54,469 nt of DNA, from positions 1 through 54,469 of the forward strand of contig JAITOY010000055.1 of the NCBI GenBank assembly GCA_031289775.1. The letters run 5' to 3'. The DNA is from Synergistaceae bacterium. Its GTDB lineage: Bacteria; Synergistota; Synergistia; Synergistales; Synergistaceae. Both the position numbers and the translations under genes were made by a program. Shown here piece after piece: positions 1 to 7,430 of the stretch. Below the pieces are notes generated by a model that was not told the origin of the DNA, made no database searches, and saw only the letters and a list, made by a program, of their open reading frames with translations. Every line of letters starts with the position of its first letter. Position 1 is the first letter of the stretch.

Positions 1-270
1 TCGGATTCAATGTTGACGCCGAGGTGGTTTTACAAAGGGCTCCTGGACGACCTCGGAATCGAGGCTAAATTCTATCGCGGCGACTCCAAACGCCAGATGC
101 ACAAACAACTTGAGGTAATACGCGAAGTCCTCCACAAAAACGTCGTCGCCATCGTGGACGAAGCCCATCTGCTCGAAAAAGAGACTCTTGAGGAAATTCG
201 CTTTGTGCTGAATTTCAAGATGGATTCCATGACTCCCATATTCCGATGTATCCTGTCCATTGTTTTATGA
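1..270 (+). pseudogene. Truncated AAA ATPase of a transposition module (ExeA/TniB-like)
   Basis: The reading frame is already open at base 1, so the 5' part lies outside the window. The peptide contains a Walker B-like segment, VVAIVDEAHLLEKETLEEIR (about residues 47-66 from base 10), and NFKMDSM, typical of the small AAA ATPases that accompany IS transposases and resemble ExeA/TniB. It breaks off just after NFKMDSM, where the sensor region should follow, so the gene is 3'-truncated. Another frame (242-343) then reads coding-like residues ending DGINMV-stop, which may be a joined fragment of a second transposon gene. With the transposase remnant at 608-928 this suggests a decayed insertion region around the tRNA genes. 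The exact IS family is not determinable here. Confidence 0.6.
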
Positions 271-346
271 GCTTCTCGAAAATCGAGGAAGCACGGCAAT
301 TTCGAAAATCAAAAACCTCTTGGATGGCATAAATATGGTATAAAGC

Positions 347-382
347 AAATAAAAGGGCTTACGGAAAATCCCGTAAACCCTT
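347..382 (-). terminator. Intrinsic terminator of the tRNA-Gln/tRNA-Glu unit
   Basis: Read on the minus strand, the arms AAGGGTTTACGG and CCGTAAGCCCTT form a stem of about 11 pairs with one mismatch, followed by a T-rich tract (TTATTT). It lies about 10 bases downstream of the tRNA-Glu CCA end, as expected for the end of this two-tRNA transcript. Confidence 0.75.
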
Positions 383-391
383 GATATTACT

Positions 392-467
392 TGGCAGTCC
401 CAAGGGGATTCGAACCCCTGTTACCGGGCTGAGAACCCGGCGTCCTGGGCCACTAGACGATGGGACC
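392..467 (-). tRNA. tRNA-Glu (anticodon CTC)
   Basis: The minus strand folds as a 76-nt cloverleaf. The acceptor arm is GGTCCCA pairing with TGGGACT (one G-T pair), the anticodon stem is CCGGG/CCCGG around the loop TTCTCAG (anticodon CTC), the T arm holds GGTTCGAATC, and CCA is encoded at 392-394. The D-arm CGTCTAGTGGCCCAGGAC is characteristic of tRNA-Glu. It is second in a two-tRNA unit, 7 bases after tRNA-Gln. Confidence 0.95.
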
Positions 468-474
468 ACTTCTT

Positions 475-548
475 TGGCTGGGGAACGTGGATTCGAACCA
501 CGATTGCCTGATCCAGAGTCAGGTGTGCTGCCGTTGCACCATTCCCCA
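475..548 (-). tRNA. tRNA-Gln (anticodon CTG)
   Basis: On the minus strand the acceptor TGGGGAA pairs with TTCCCCA. The anticodon stem CCTGA/TCAGG encloses CTCTGGA (anticodon CTG). The T loop GGTTCGAATCC and the encoded CCA (475-477) complete a 74-nt tRNA. It is first in the unit, about 17 bases after the promoter -10 element. Confidence 0.95.
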
Positions 549-564
549 ATGTCAACGGTGACTA

Positions 565-592
565 ATTTTACCTTTTATTTCGGCCTTGTCAA
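565..592 (-). promoter_or_regulatory. Sigma70-type promoter of the tRNA-Gln/tRNA-Glu unit
   Basis: On the minus strand, TTGACA (592-587) and TAAAAT (570-565) are separated by 16 bases and point into tRNA-Gln. The -35 is a consensus match and the -10 matches at five of six positions. Confidence 0.75.
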
Positions 593-607
593 GGATTTAC
601 TCCCTAG

Positions 608-928
608 GATTGCAAAAGAGAAAGCGTCGGCATCCCCGAAAAGCAGGTCGTGTTTTACAGCAGGGACTATGACAAAAGGGCAAAGGCAGAGAGGGCGCCT
701 GCGCTCATGAAGGCCCGCGAGCTAGTCGGCAATCACGGCAAATACAACAAGGCGACTTCATACGGCGCGGCCAAATATGTCAAAAACCTCCAATTCGACA
801 AAAAGACGGGGGAAATTGTCACCACTGGGCAGAGACCTGTATTCGACGAAGCAAAGCTCCGCGAGGAAGAAAAGTTTGACGACCCACTTACGTCTCGGCG
901 AAATCAAGAAAATGCTGGGGGACACTAA
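608..928 (+). pseudogene. Fragment of an IS1634-family transposase
   Basis: An open frame preceded by a stop at 605-607 encodes residues typical of the middle of IS1634-family DDE transposases: VVFYSRDYDKRAKAER, then ATSYGAAKYVKNLQFDKKTG and RPVFDEAKLREEEKFD. A full transposase would continue with a GYY segment and several hundred residues with the DDE catalytic core. Here the frame shifts to unrelated residues and stops at 928. Both ends are missing, so it cannot be active. The family assignment is from remembered motifs. It lies just upstream of the promoter of the tRNA unit. Confidence 0.65.
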
Positions 929-981
929 AAAAGACTGATTCACAACATATCTTAATCAATTTTAAAACAATATTATATCCG

Positions 982-1053
982 TATCCCGCAGCCGAGGCGT
1001 ACACTCTGTACGAGGAACTGACGCGCGCTTTCTCGGACGTCATCGAGGCCTGA
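982..1053 (+). pseudogene. Possible 3' remnant of a gene
   Basis: The frame starting at 982 reads 23 residues, ending ELTRAFSDVIEA before TGA, with strongly host-like codon use directly after an AT-rich noncoding stretch (930-980). It looks like the surviving C-terminus of a gene whose 5' part was replaced by the insertion-element debris. No family is recognised. The TGA overlaps the left arm of the hairpin at 1053-1076. Confidence 0.25.
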
Positions 1054-1076
1054 AGACGCGCGGGCGCTCGCGTCTT
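1053..1076. other. Perfect 8-bp hairpin between convergent gene ends
   Basis: AAGACGCG (1053-1060) and CGCGTCTT (1069-1076) are perfect inverted repeats around an 8-base loop. The right arm abuts the stop codon of the minus-strand acetyltransferase. Neither strand has a T tract after it, so it is not a classical intrinsic terminator, but it may shield the transcript 3' end. Confidence 0.5.
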
Positions 1077-1617
1077 ACTGGGCCTTCCAGTCCCTTTTCA
1101 GAAGGGAGAAGCATATTTGGTCTATAAGACCTTTAGTCGTCGGCGCGTAGTCGCGAAGGACTCCCTCCATTTCAAATCCCAATTTTTTAAGGAGAGCTGA
1201 GGATCGCTCGTTGTCGAGATTTAAGAACGCCTCTATCCTCTCGAACCTCATTATGTTGAAGCCGTAGTCGCAGACTGGGCGGAGCGCTTTGCGCATCAGC
1301 CCTCGTCCCCAGAACTCGTAACCCAGCTCGTATCCAAGCTCTCCGCGCTTCGCGCTGTTGTTCATATTATGAAAACCACAGGTGCCGATCAGCTTTCCTT
1401 CGCGCTCGACGCCCCATCGGATGCCGGCGTCGTTCTCCCAGAGCGAGCGGAGGACGTAGAGCATCTGCACCGACTCGTCATGGGAGAACGGTCCCCGCCC
1501 AAGTTCCTCCGTAACCTTTGGGCTGCCCCATATCGAACTTATCGCCTCGAGGTCGCTGTTTGTAAGCTCGCGAAGCGTAAATTCCTCGGTTCTGAGTACG
1601 GGAAAAATTCCGCTCAT
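1075..1617 (-). CDS. GNAT N-acetyltransferase, RimJ/RimL type
   Basis: This 180-residue protein has the length and pattern of RimJ/RimL-like GNAT acetyltransferases, which move an acetyl group from acetyl-CoA to protein N-termini or small amines. An early region FTLRELTNSDLEAI is followed by a core strand KLIGTCGFHNMN. The acetyl-CoA pyrophosphate loop region is ELGYEFWGRGLMRKAL (about 95-110), and the C-terminal signature is NLDNERSSALLKKLGF. The ATG start has GAAGGCGG just upstream. It appears monocistronic and its substrate cannot be told from sequence. Confidence 0.85.
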   Translation of the reverse strand: MSGIFPVLRTEEFTLRELTNSDLEAISSIWGSPKVTEELGRGPFSHDESVQMLYVLRSLWENDAGIRWGVEREGKLIGTCGFHNMNNSAKRGELGYELGYEFWGRGLMRKALRPVCDYGFNIMRFERIEAFLNLDNERSSALLKKLGFEMEGVLRDYAPTTKGLIDQICFSLLKRDWKAQ

Positions 1618-1663
1618 TCATACACCGCCTTCGTTAATTGATTGAACCAGCCCCGTTACGCCG

Positions 1664-2095
1664 TCAGTCGCGCACTCCCAATATGACGTTTGAAGCCTTT
1701 ACGAGCGCCGTTACCCTGTTGCCCGCCTCGAGTCCCATACTCTTCACGGAGTCGAGAGTGACGATCGCCGTCAGTCCCTCACCGCCGTCGAGGCGCACGC
1801 GAACCTCCGCGTTGACTGTCCCCTCCTTCACGGAGACGATTGTGCCGACGAGCTGGTTTCTCGCGGAGAACCTGACCCCTTCGGAGTCGGTTAGGAGTAT
1901 GACCCACGGCGCCTTGAACATCGAGAACACCCTCTTGCCTGACTCGAGGCCAAGCGTTTTTGAGCTTTTGCTCGTTATCACCGAAGTGATTCTCGTATTC
2001 CCTCCGTCGAGGACTATTTCAATTTCGTCGTTCACAGCGCCCTTTTGAACTGTGAGCACTGTTCCTTCGTAAACATTTCGCGCGCTTGCTTTCAA
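1664..2095 (-). CDS. Molbindin-like protein with two TOBE/Mop domains
   Basis: The 143-residue product is two tandem copies of a TOBE (Mop) domain, about residues 4-70 and 74-143. Each has the pattern N-x-(V/L)-x-G-T-(I/V)-x-x-(V)-x-x-G-x-V-N-x-E followed by a conserved L-x-x-G segment. Such free-standing di-Mop proteins bind molybdate or tungstate in the cytoplasm for storage or homeostasis. No DNA-binding or transporter domain is present. The start is a TTG with an excellent GGAGGGG 5 bases upstream. The -10-like TATAAT at 2186-2181 (minus) would give a leader of about 80 bases. No molybdate transporter gene lies next to it. Confidence 0.8.
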   Translation of the reverse strand: MKASARNVYEGTVLTVQKGAVNDEIEIVLDGGNTRITSVITSKSSKTLGLESGKRVFSMFKAPWVILLTDSEGVRFSARNQLVGTIVSVKEGTVNAEVRVRLDGGEGLTAIVTLDSVKSMGLEAGNRVTALVKASNVILGVRD

Positions 2096-2180
2096 GACAA
2101 CCCCTCCAAGTTTTTTAGTTTTTTGCTACTCCATGTAATATAATATCCCCGAAGCGCTGCAAAAGAAATGCGTAAAAACT

Positions 2181-2209
2181 ATTATAGCGCTTGACGATTT
2201 GCGGGTCGA
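2181..2209 (-). promoter_or_regulatory. Putative promoter of the TOBE-domain gene
   Basis: On the minus strand TCGACC (2209-2204) and TATAAT (2186-2181) are spaced 17 bases apart. The -10 is consensus and the -35 matches four of six. It sits inside the symmetrical inverted repeat 2192-2223. Confidence 0.45.
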
Positions 2210-2223
2210 GACGCAAACTGTCA
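2192..2223. promoter_or_regulatory. 32-bp interrupted palindrome, candidate operator
   Basis: The half sites TGAC-N2-TTTGCG (2192-2203) and CGCAAA-N2-GTCA (2212-2223) are exact mirror images around a common centre at 2207.5, with 8 bases between. It overlaps the -35 of the TOBE-gene promoter and lies 106 bases upstream of the divergent htrA start, a position suited to a repressor that could act on one or both genes. Confidence 0.45.
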
Positions 2224-2328
2224 TCAATGCGCGTTTTTTTGACGCCGTACGTGAAAAACCGGATGAAAAAACGTGAAAATGTTTCTAGAGTCTGGGCTGT
2301 GGGTGAAAACTTGGAGGTGTGGAATTTA

Positions 2329-3792
2329 ATGTCAAAGAGCAACAAATTTTTAGTTGGGGTTATTTTTCTGCTATTAGTAGCGCTATCGTTGTCTTTAACA
2401 GACAGTGGAAATTTCTTCACGACGAAGAATGGAAACGCTGCTACGGAGACGGCTTCCGTTCCGAGGGCGGTCGGAGATATTTACGCGCAGAACCCGGTTG
2501 CCAGGATTGCGAAAGAGTGCTCGCCGGCGGTCGTCAACATCGACACGGAGACGATGGTCTCTAGAAGCCCCCACCCATTCGCTAACGATCCGTTTTTCAA
2601 GGAATTTTTCGGGAACGAACTCGACAGGTGGAGCCGCAACGTGCCCATGAGGGGCAAGGGGTCGGGGTTTATCGTCGACGCAAGGGGATATATCCTCACT
2701 AACAACCATGTGGCTGAGGGCGCGGACAAGATAACAGTGACCATGCTCGACGGCAGGCACTTCGAAGCGACGCTAGTTGGAAGGGATCCGACGTTCGACC
2801 TCTCCGTAATCCAGATAAAGGCGGATAACCTTCCGTCACTGAAATTGGGGGACTCGGACGCCGCGGAGATAGGCGAATGGGTCGTCGCGATAGGCAACCC
2901 TCTTGGGTTCGAGAACACGGTGACGGCCGGGGTCATATCCGGCAAAAACAGGACGCTGCAAGCCGCTGACATCGACTTTCAGGGCTTTATGCAGACTGAC
3001 GCGTCGATCAACCCAGGCAACAGCGGCGGCCCCCTCATCAATCTCAGGGGCGAGGTAGTGGGCATCAACACGGCGATCGTCCCTTACGCGCAGGGCATCG
3101 GGTTCGCCGTGCCGGTAAACATGGCGAAACAGGTCATGAACGACCTGATCGAGCACGGAGAGGTGAAAAGAGGATGGCTGGGAGTGACGCTCCAGACCCT
3201 CACCCCCGGATTCGCGGAGACTTACAAAATACCGACGAACGAAGGGGCGATAATCTCCGACATCTCCGCCGGTTCCCCGGCTGAGATGTCGGGCTTCAAG
3301 CGCGGAGACGTAATCGTCTCCGTTGACGGCAAAGGCGTGAAGTCGAGCCAGGATGTCGTGCTTGCCATCAGGAACAAGCTCATGGATCAGGACGCCACAG
3401 TCGAATTTTACCGCGACGGCAAGAAGGATAAGATCGTCGTGAAGCTCGGAGCGATCCCGGGCAAGGATACGAAGGGCAGAAGCTCAGGAGCAGTGCCGTC
3501 GTCAGCGCCAAAACAGTCCATCCGGATCGGGGCTACCGTGAGCGAGATAACGCCTGAGCTCAAGACTCGCTACAAGCTTTCCTCGGCCGATGGGCTCGTC
3601 GTCGTCTCCGTAGAGGACGAATCCATAGCTACGGAGCTCGGGCTCGTCGAGGGAGACCAAATCCTCGAGGTAAACAGGAGAAGGGTCGCGAGCGTACAGG
3701 ATTACGAGAAAATGCTGGGCAGGAATCCGCAGACAGTCGTCATGCTCGTACAGAGGAATGGGCAGACACTCTATTTCTCCTACAAGAAGTGA
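2329..3792 (+). CDS. DegP/HtrA-family (Do) serine protease
   Basis: This 487-residue protein is a periplasmic quality-control protease of the HtrA family. An N-terminal hydrophobic signal/anchor (about 7-24) follows MSKSNK. The trypsin-like domain carries the triad His127 (TNNHVAE), Asp157 (TFDLSVI) and Ser232 (NPGNSGGPL), all intact. Two PDZ domains follow, at about 275-370 and 395-485. The ATG at 2329 is chosen because GGAGG lies 11 bases upstream and the hydrophobic segment then sits at the N-terminus; the frame is open further upstream without a better start. It is transcribed alone and ends at a strong terminator. Confidence 0.93.
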   Translation: MSKSNKFLVGVIFLLLVALSLSLTDSGNFFTTKNGNAATETASVPRAVGDIYAQNPVARIAKECSPAVVNIDTETMVSRSPHPFANDPFFKEFFGNELDRWSRNVPMRGKGSGFIVDARGYILTNNHVAEGADKITVTMLDGRHFEATLVGRDPTFDLSVIQIKADNLPSLKLGDSDAAEIGEWVVAIGNPLGFENTVTAGVISGKNRTLQAADIDFQGFMQTDASINPGNSGGPLINLRGEVVGINTAIVPYAQGIGFAVPVNMAKQVMNDLIEHGEVKRGWLGVTLQTLTPGFAETYKIPTNEGAIISDISAGSPAEMSGFKRGDVIVSVDGKGVKSSQDVVLAIRNKLMDQDATVEFYRDGKKDKIVVKLGAIPGKDTKGRSSGAVPSSAPKQSIRIGATVSEITPELKTRYKLSSADGLVVVSVEDESIATELGLVEGDQILEVNRRRVASVQDYEKMLGRNPQTVVMLVQRNGQTLYFSYKK

Positions 3793-3858
3793 CGCGTTTT
3801 TACGGGATAAATATTTCTGAACTGGTGAACAGCTCAGAAGGCGAGGAAATAATATGTA

Positions 3859-3890
3859 CGGGGAGAGGCGAAACGCGCTCTTCCCGTTTT
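3859..3890 (+). terminator. Intrinsic terminator after htrA
   Basis: CGGGGAGAG-GCG-AAA-CGC-G-CTCTTCCCG forms a long stem with a GAAA-type tip and one bulged G, followed by TTTT. It starts 67 bases after the htrA stop. Confidence 0.75.
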
Positions 3891-3952
3891 GTCGTGGTGC
3901 GCCCGGCATGAGCGCGAAAAAATTTTCCGATTTTGGAGGATAAACTGAATAG

Positions 3953-3997
3953 ATGCCGGCTAAACCGGCTAAAGATGAACTAAAGATGTTAAAATAG
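3953..3997 (+). CDS. Possible 14-residue leader peptide upstream of transketolase
   Basis: A short frame encodes MPAKPAKDELKMLK and ends with TAG 43 bases before the transketolase ATG. A GGAGG lies 13 bases upstream, slightly far for a Shine-Dalgarno site. The DNA contains a tandem 9-bp repeat CCGGCTAAA (3956-3973) and two copies of CTAAAGATG. It may be a translated leader, or a chance frame in a repeated regulatory stretch. No known leader family is recognised. Confidence 0.2.
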   Translation: MPAKPAKDELKMLK

Positions 3998-4039
3998 TCG
4001 CCATGACGCTTTTTTTGAGAGGAGACTGAGGAGAAGATT

Positions 4040-5989
4040 ATGAGTCAATTCGAGAAATTAACGAACCTGCGAAAATTCTCGGTCGACGAGTTGACAGGGG
4101 AGCAGGCCGATCTTTTGGCGGAGCGTGGGAGATTCTGCAGGCTCGACGCTGTGCTGATGACTGCCTTAGCGAACAGCGGCCACATTGGAGGCGCGCTGTC
4201 GAGCATGGATATCTACAATATTCTGCTCGGAGTCGCGAACCTGACCCCGAAAAATTACGACGACCCGAGCCGCGACAGGATCATCGCGAGCCACGGCCAC
4301 ACGTCGGCTGGGGTCTACTCGGCGCTCGCTGAGTGGGGTTTTTTCAACAGGGACGAGGTGATACCGAACTTTCGCAGGGCGGGCAGCCCTTATCAGGGGC
4401 ATGTCGAGCGAAACGTCCCTGGCGTGGACTGGGGCACTGGGAACCTCGGCCAGGGACTTTCCGCCGGAGTCGGTTTCGCCCTCGCCAACAGAGCGTGCGG
4501 GCGCAAGTCGAAGGTCTTTGTCGTCATGGGCGACGGCGAACAGCCGAAGGGTCAGATAGCCGAGGCTCGCAGGATAGCGGCCCGCGAAAAGCTCTTCTCG
4601 CTGACGGCTGTCATAGATTACAACCATATACAGATATCAGGGCGCATCGAGGATGTAATGCCTGTTAACATAAAGGCGATCTGGGAGGCGGACGGGTGGG
4701 AGGTTCTGGAGTGCGACGGTCATGACTATCGCTCGCTCTATGGCGCCCTGAAAAGCGCGGACTCCTCTGGAGTTCCGTGCGTGATACTCTGCAATACAGT
4801 GATGGGAAAGGGCGTCTCCTTTATGGAGGGCATAGAGGAATATCACGGAAAACCTGCGACCGGCGACCTTCTCGTCAGGGCTATAAATGAGCTGGGTGGA
4901 GACCCGTCCGAGTTCGAGAGGCTCAGAGCGTTTCGCTCCGGCCCACTGCCTAAAGAGAGGGAGGTTCGTTTCGACTCGTCTTCTCTCGACCTCGGAACCC
5001 CGAAAGTTTACGCGGCCTCGGACAAAAAAGACAACAGGGGCGCTTTTGGCGCCGCTTTGGCGGAGGTCGCGGAGAAAAACTTCGGAGTCGCCGGAAGGAC
5101 TCCCATAGTGGCCTTTGACTGCGACCTCGCCAGCTCGGTGAAGCTCGACGGATTCGCGAAGTTCGCCAAAAAATGTCCGGATCGTTTCATACAGGCCGGC
5201 ATCCAGGAGCACGCTACGGCAGCGATTGCCGGCGCCGCGTCCACGGCCGGTGTCGTCGCGGTGTGGGCCGACTTTGGCATCTTTGGCATAGACGAGGTAT
5301 ATAACCAGCAGAGGCTGAACGACCTGAACAGGTCGCAGGTCAAGACGGTTCTGACCCATGTAGGGCTGGACGTTGGCGAGGACGGCATGACTCACCAGTG
5401 CGTCGACTACGTATCGCTCGTACACAGTTTCTTTCGGGGCAGGATTGTCGTCCCGGCGGATCCGAACCAGACGGATCGCGCGACGCGGTGGATGCTCGGC
5501 GAGCCGGGCAGTGTGTTTTTAGCGTTTGGGCGCGCCGTGCTTCCAGTGATCCTCAAGGAGGATGGAACACCTTTTTTCGGGGAGAATTATACGTACAAAT
5601 ACGGAGAATTCGACAAGATCAGGAGTGGTTCGGACGCCACGATACTTGCGATGGGACACATGGCCGGCGCCGCGCTTGAAGCGGCGAAGCTCCTCTCGGA
5701 GAAGGGTCTCTCGGCGCAGGTTCTGCATGCATCGTCGCCGCTCGGCATGAATGGCGACGAGCTCATAGGGCTCGTCGGCAGGGGCCCGCTCGTGACCTGC
5801 GAAGATCATCAGGCTGACACCGGTCTTGGGGCAATAGCGGCGCTTCATTTCGCGAGGGCGGGACATCCGGTCAGGCTCAAAAACCTCGGAGTGACCAGAT
5901 ATGGCGACTCGGGAAACGCCAAGGAGGTAATAGCCAGGATGGGGCTTGCTTCCTCCGACATAGCGAAGGCTGTGGAGTCCCTTTTTTAG
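4040..5989 (+). CDS. tkt: Transketolase (full length, fused)
   Basis: This 649-residue thiamine-diphosphate enzyme transfers two-carbon ketol units between sugar phosphates in the non-oxidative pentose phosphate pathway. The pyrophosphate domain retains NSGHIGG (His48), ASHGHTSAGVY (His85/His87), YQGHVER (His121) and GDGE (164-167) with the metal-binding Asn195 in VIDYNHIQIS. The pyrimidine-binding half carries AGIQEHATA with its catalytic Glu and GEDGMTHQ. The start follows GAGGAG by about 9 bases. The stop at 5989 abuts the next ATG at 5990. This is evidently the functional enzyme, in contrast to the eroded split pair at 37946-39705. Confidence 0.92.
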   Translation: MSQFEKLTNLRKFSVDELTGEQADLLAERGRFCRLDAVLMTALANSGHIGGALSSMDIYNILLGVANLTPKNYDDPSRDRIIASHGHTSAGVYSALAEWGFFNRDEVIPNFRRAGSPYQGHVERNVPGVDWGTGNLGQGLSAGVGFALANRACGRKSKVFVVMGDGEQPKGQIAEARRIAAREKLFSLTAVIDYNHIQISGRIEDVMPVNIKAIWEADGWEVLECDGHDYRSLYGALKSADSSGVPCVILCNTVMGKGVSFMEGIEEYHGKPATGDLLVRAINELGGDPSEFERLRAFRSGPLPKEREVRFDSSSLDLGTPKVYAASDKKDNRGAFGAALAEVAEKNFGVAGRTPIVAFDCDLASSVKLDGFAKFAKKCPDRFIQAGIQEHATAAIAGAASTAGVVAVWADFGIFGIDEVYNQQRLNDLNRSQVKTVLTHVGLDVGEDGMTHQCVDYVSLVHSFFRGRIVVPADPNQTDRATRWMLGEPGSVFLAFGRAVLPVILKEDGTPFFGENYTYKYGEFDKIRSGSDATILAMGHMAGAALEAAKLLSEKGLSAQVLHASSPLGMNGDELIGLVGRGPLVTCEDHQADTGLGAIAALHFARAGHPVRLKNLGVTRYGDSGNAKEVIARMGLASSDIAKAVESLF

Positions 5990-6865
5990 ATGCTCTCTAC
6001 GGGGGATCTCGTGTTCCTGTGGTCGCCTGCGAAGGGGGACAGTTTCCTGGTCCGCCTTAGTCCAGGAGCGACCCAGGGCAGCCATCTCGGGCAGATGAAA
6101 CACGACGACATCGCCGCCTTGGATTACGGCGACGTCGTCCTAACGAACAAAGGCGAGCCATTTTTTATTCTGCGTCCCTCGCTCGGCGAGTATACGAGGA
6201 GGATAAAGCGCCAGACGCAGGTGATATTCCCGAAGGACAGCGGCTTCATCATCCAGCACCTAAACTTCGGGCCTGGTTCGACCATAGTGGAGTGCGGCAC
6301 TGGCTCAGGGGGACTCACTAGCGTCTTTGCGCACTTTGTCGGCGAGGGCGGCAGGGTAGTCTCTTACGACAGGCGCGAGGAATTCTCGAAGCTTGCGGAG
6401 AGCAACACGGAACGCTGGGGCGTGCGGCAGAGGGTCGAGTTCAAGGTGCGGGATATGAGGGACGGCTTCGACGAGCGTGGCGTAGACGCCGTTTTTCTGG
6501 ACGTCCAGAACCCATGGGATTTTATAGGAGTTGCCCGCGACGCTCTCGCCTGGGGGCATCACCTCGGTATTCTGGTTCCGACGTTCAACCAGATAGAGAA
6601 GACGCTCGACGCCCTTGGCGATCACAGTTTCGTGGATATTCAGGTTCTGGAGCTTTTAATGAGATATTTCAAAACAGATCCGCGCCGGATAAGACCGGAC
6701 GACACCATGACGGCGCATACAGGTTTCCTGATTTTTGCGGCAAAGGCGAAGCCGCTGTTGGAAGCCGAGCAAAAGCCGTCAAACTCAGGGGCTTCGCGCG
6801 AAGCCCCTCAGGTCGAAACTTCGGCCGTTGAATCGAGTCTGGCGGGTTCGGGCTTTGGCGAATGA
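5990..6865 (+). CDS. trmI: tRNA (adenine-58-N1)-methyltransferase, TrmI family
   Basis: The 291-residue protein matches the TrmI/GCD14 family, which makes m1A at position 58 in the tRNA T-loop using S-adenosylmethionine. An N-terminal small domain (1-75, LGQMKHDDI, PSLGEYT) is followed by QVIFPKDSGFI, motif I VECGTGSGGLT (99-109), the acidic strand VVSYDRREEF and the catalytic-region motif FLDVQNPW. A 40-residue C-terminal tail rich in Ser, Ala and Pro is extra. Translation is coupled to tkt with no gap between stop and start, and it overlaps queH by 11 bases. Confidence 0.9.
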   Translation: MLSTGDLVFLWSPAKGDSFLVRLSPGATQGSHLGQMKHDDIAALDYGDVVLTNKGEPFFILRPSLGEYTRRIKRQTQVIFPKDSGFIIQHLNFGPGSTIVECGTGSGGLTSVFAHFVGEGGRVVSYDRREEFSKLAESNTERWGVRQRVEFKVRDMRDGFDERGVDAVFLDVQNPWDFIGVARDALAWGHHLGILVPTFNQIEKTLDALGDHSFVDIQVLELLMRYFKTDPRRIRPDDTMTAHTGFLIFAAKAKPLLEAEQKPSNSGASREAPQVETSAVESSLAGSGFGE

Positions 6866-7412
6866 GCGAGTCCTTTTGCATATCTGCTGCGCGCCCGACG
6901 CGGCAACGCCTTGGCCGGAGCTCTCCGGCGAGGGTTTTTACGTCGAGGGTTTTTTTTATGGATGCAACATCCATCCGAAGTCCGAGTGGCTTCTTCGAAG
7001 AGGCGCCGCCGTTCGCCTCTCGGAGATTCTGGACGGACGGGTTGAGTTCCCCGAGTATGAGCCGTCACGCTGGTTTGAAAGCGTCTCGCGATTTAAGGAC
7101 TCTCCGGAGGGGGGAGGGCGTTGCCGGGTCTGTTTCGGGCTCCAGCTCACGGCGGCTGCGGAATTCGCGTACGCGCGCGGTTTCAAGTACCTCTGCACCA
7201 CACTCACGATCAGCCCGCATAAGGATCCGGACGCGATAAACGCGATCGGGTTCGGCGTCTGCGAGCAATTCGGTCTCGAGTGGATATCCAGAGTGTGGCG
7301 AAAAAAAAACGGCTTCAAGCTGTCGGCTGCGAAAAGCCGGGAGTGGGGCCTATACAGGCAGGATTACTGCGGATGCGAATACAGCTTGCTTAACAGACGG
7401 GACGTTGTTTGA
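6855..7412 (+). CDS. queH: Epoxyqueuosine reductase QueH (DUF208)
   Basis: QueH performs the last step of queuosine synthesis, reducing epoxyqueuosine in tRNA with an iron-sulfur cofactor. The family signature is complete: LLHICCAPD near the N-terminus (Cys11, Cys12, Asp15), GRCRVCFGLQL in the middle, TTLTISPHKD and DYCGCEYSL near the C-terminus. A TTG at 6855 is taken as start (185 residues). It places the conserved region correctly, but there is no ATG in the usual position, so the start is uncertain within about 20 codons. It overlaps trmI by 11 bases, so two tRNA-modification genes are coupled. Confidence 0.88.
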   Translation: MANERVLLHICCAPDAATPWPELSGEGFYVEGFFYGCNIHPKSEWLLRRGAAVRLSEILDGRVEFPEYEPSRWFESVSRFKDSPEGGGRCRVCFGLQLTAAAEFAYARGFKYLCTTLTISPHKDPDAINAIGFGVCEQFGLEWISRVWRKKNGFKLSAAKSREWGLYRQDYCGCEYSLLNRRDVV

Positions 7413-7430
7413 CAGCATGGAGATGGGTTC

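Noticed and set aside
381-710. Plus-strand frame of 109 codons across the tRNA genes
   Set aside because: It reads antisense through both tRNAs (peptide PKGIRTPVTG, GFEPRLPDP), a well-known artefact of tRNA sequences.
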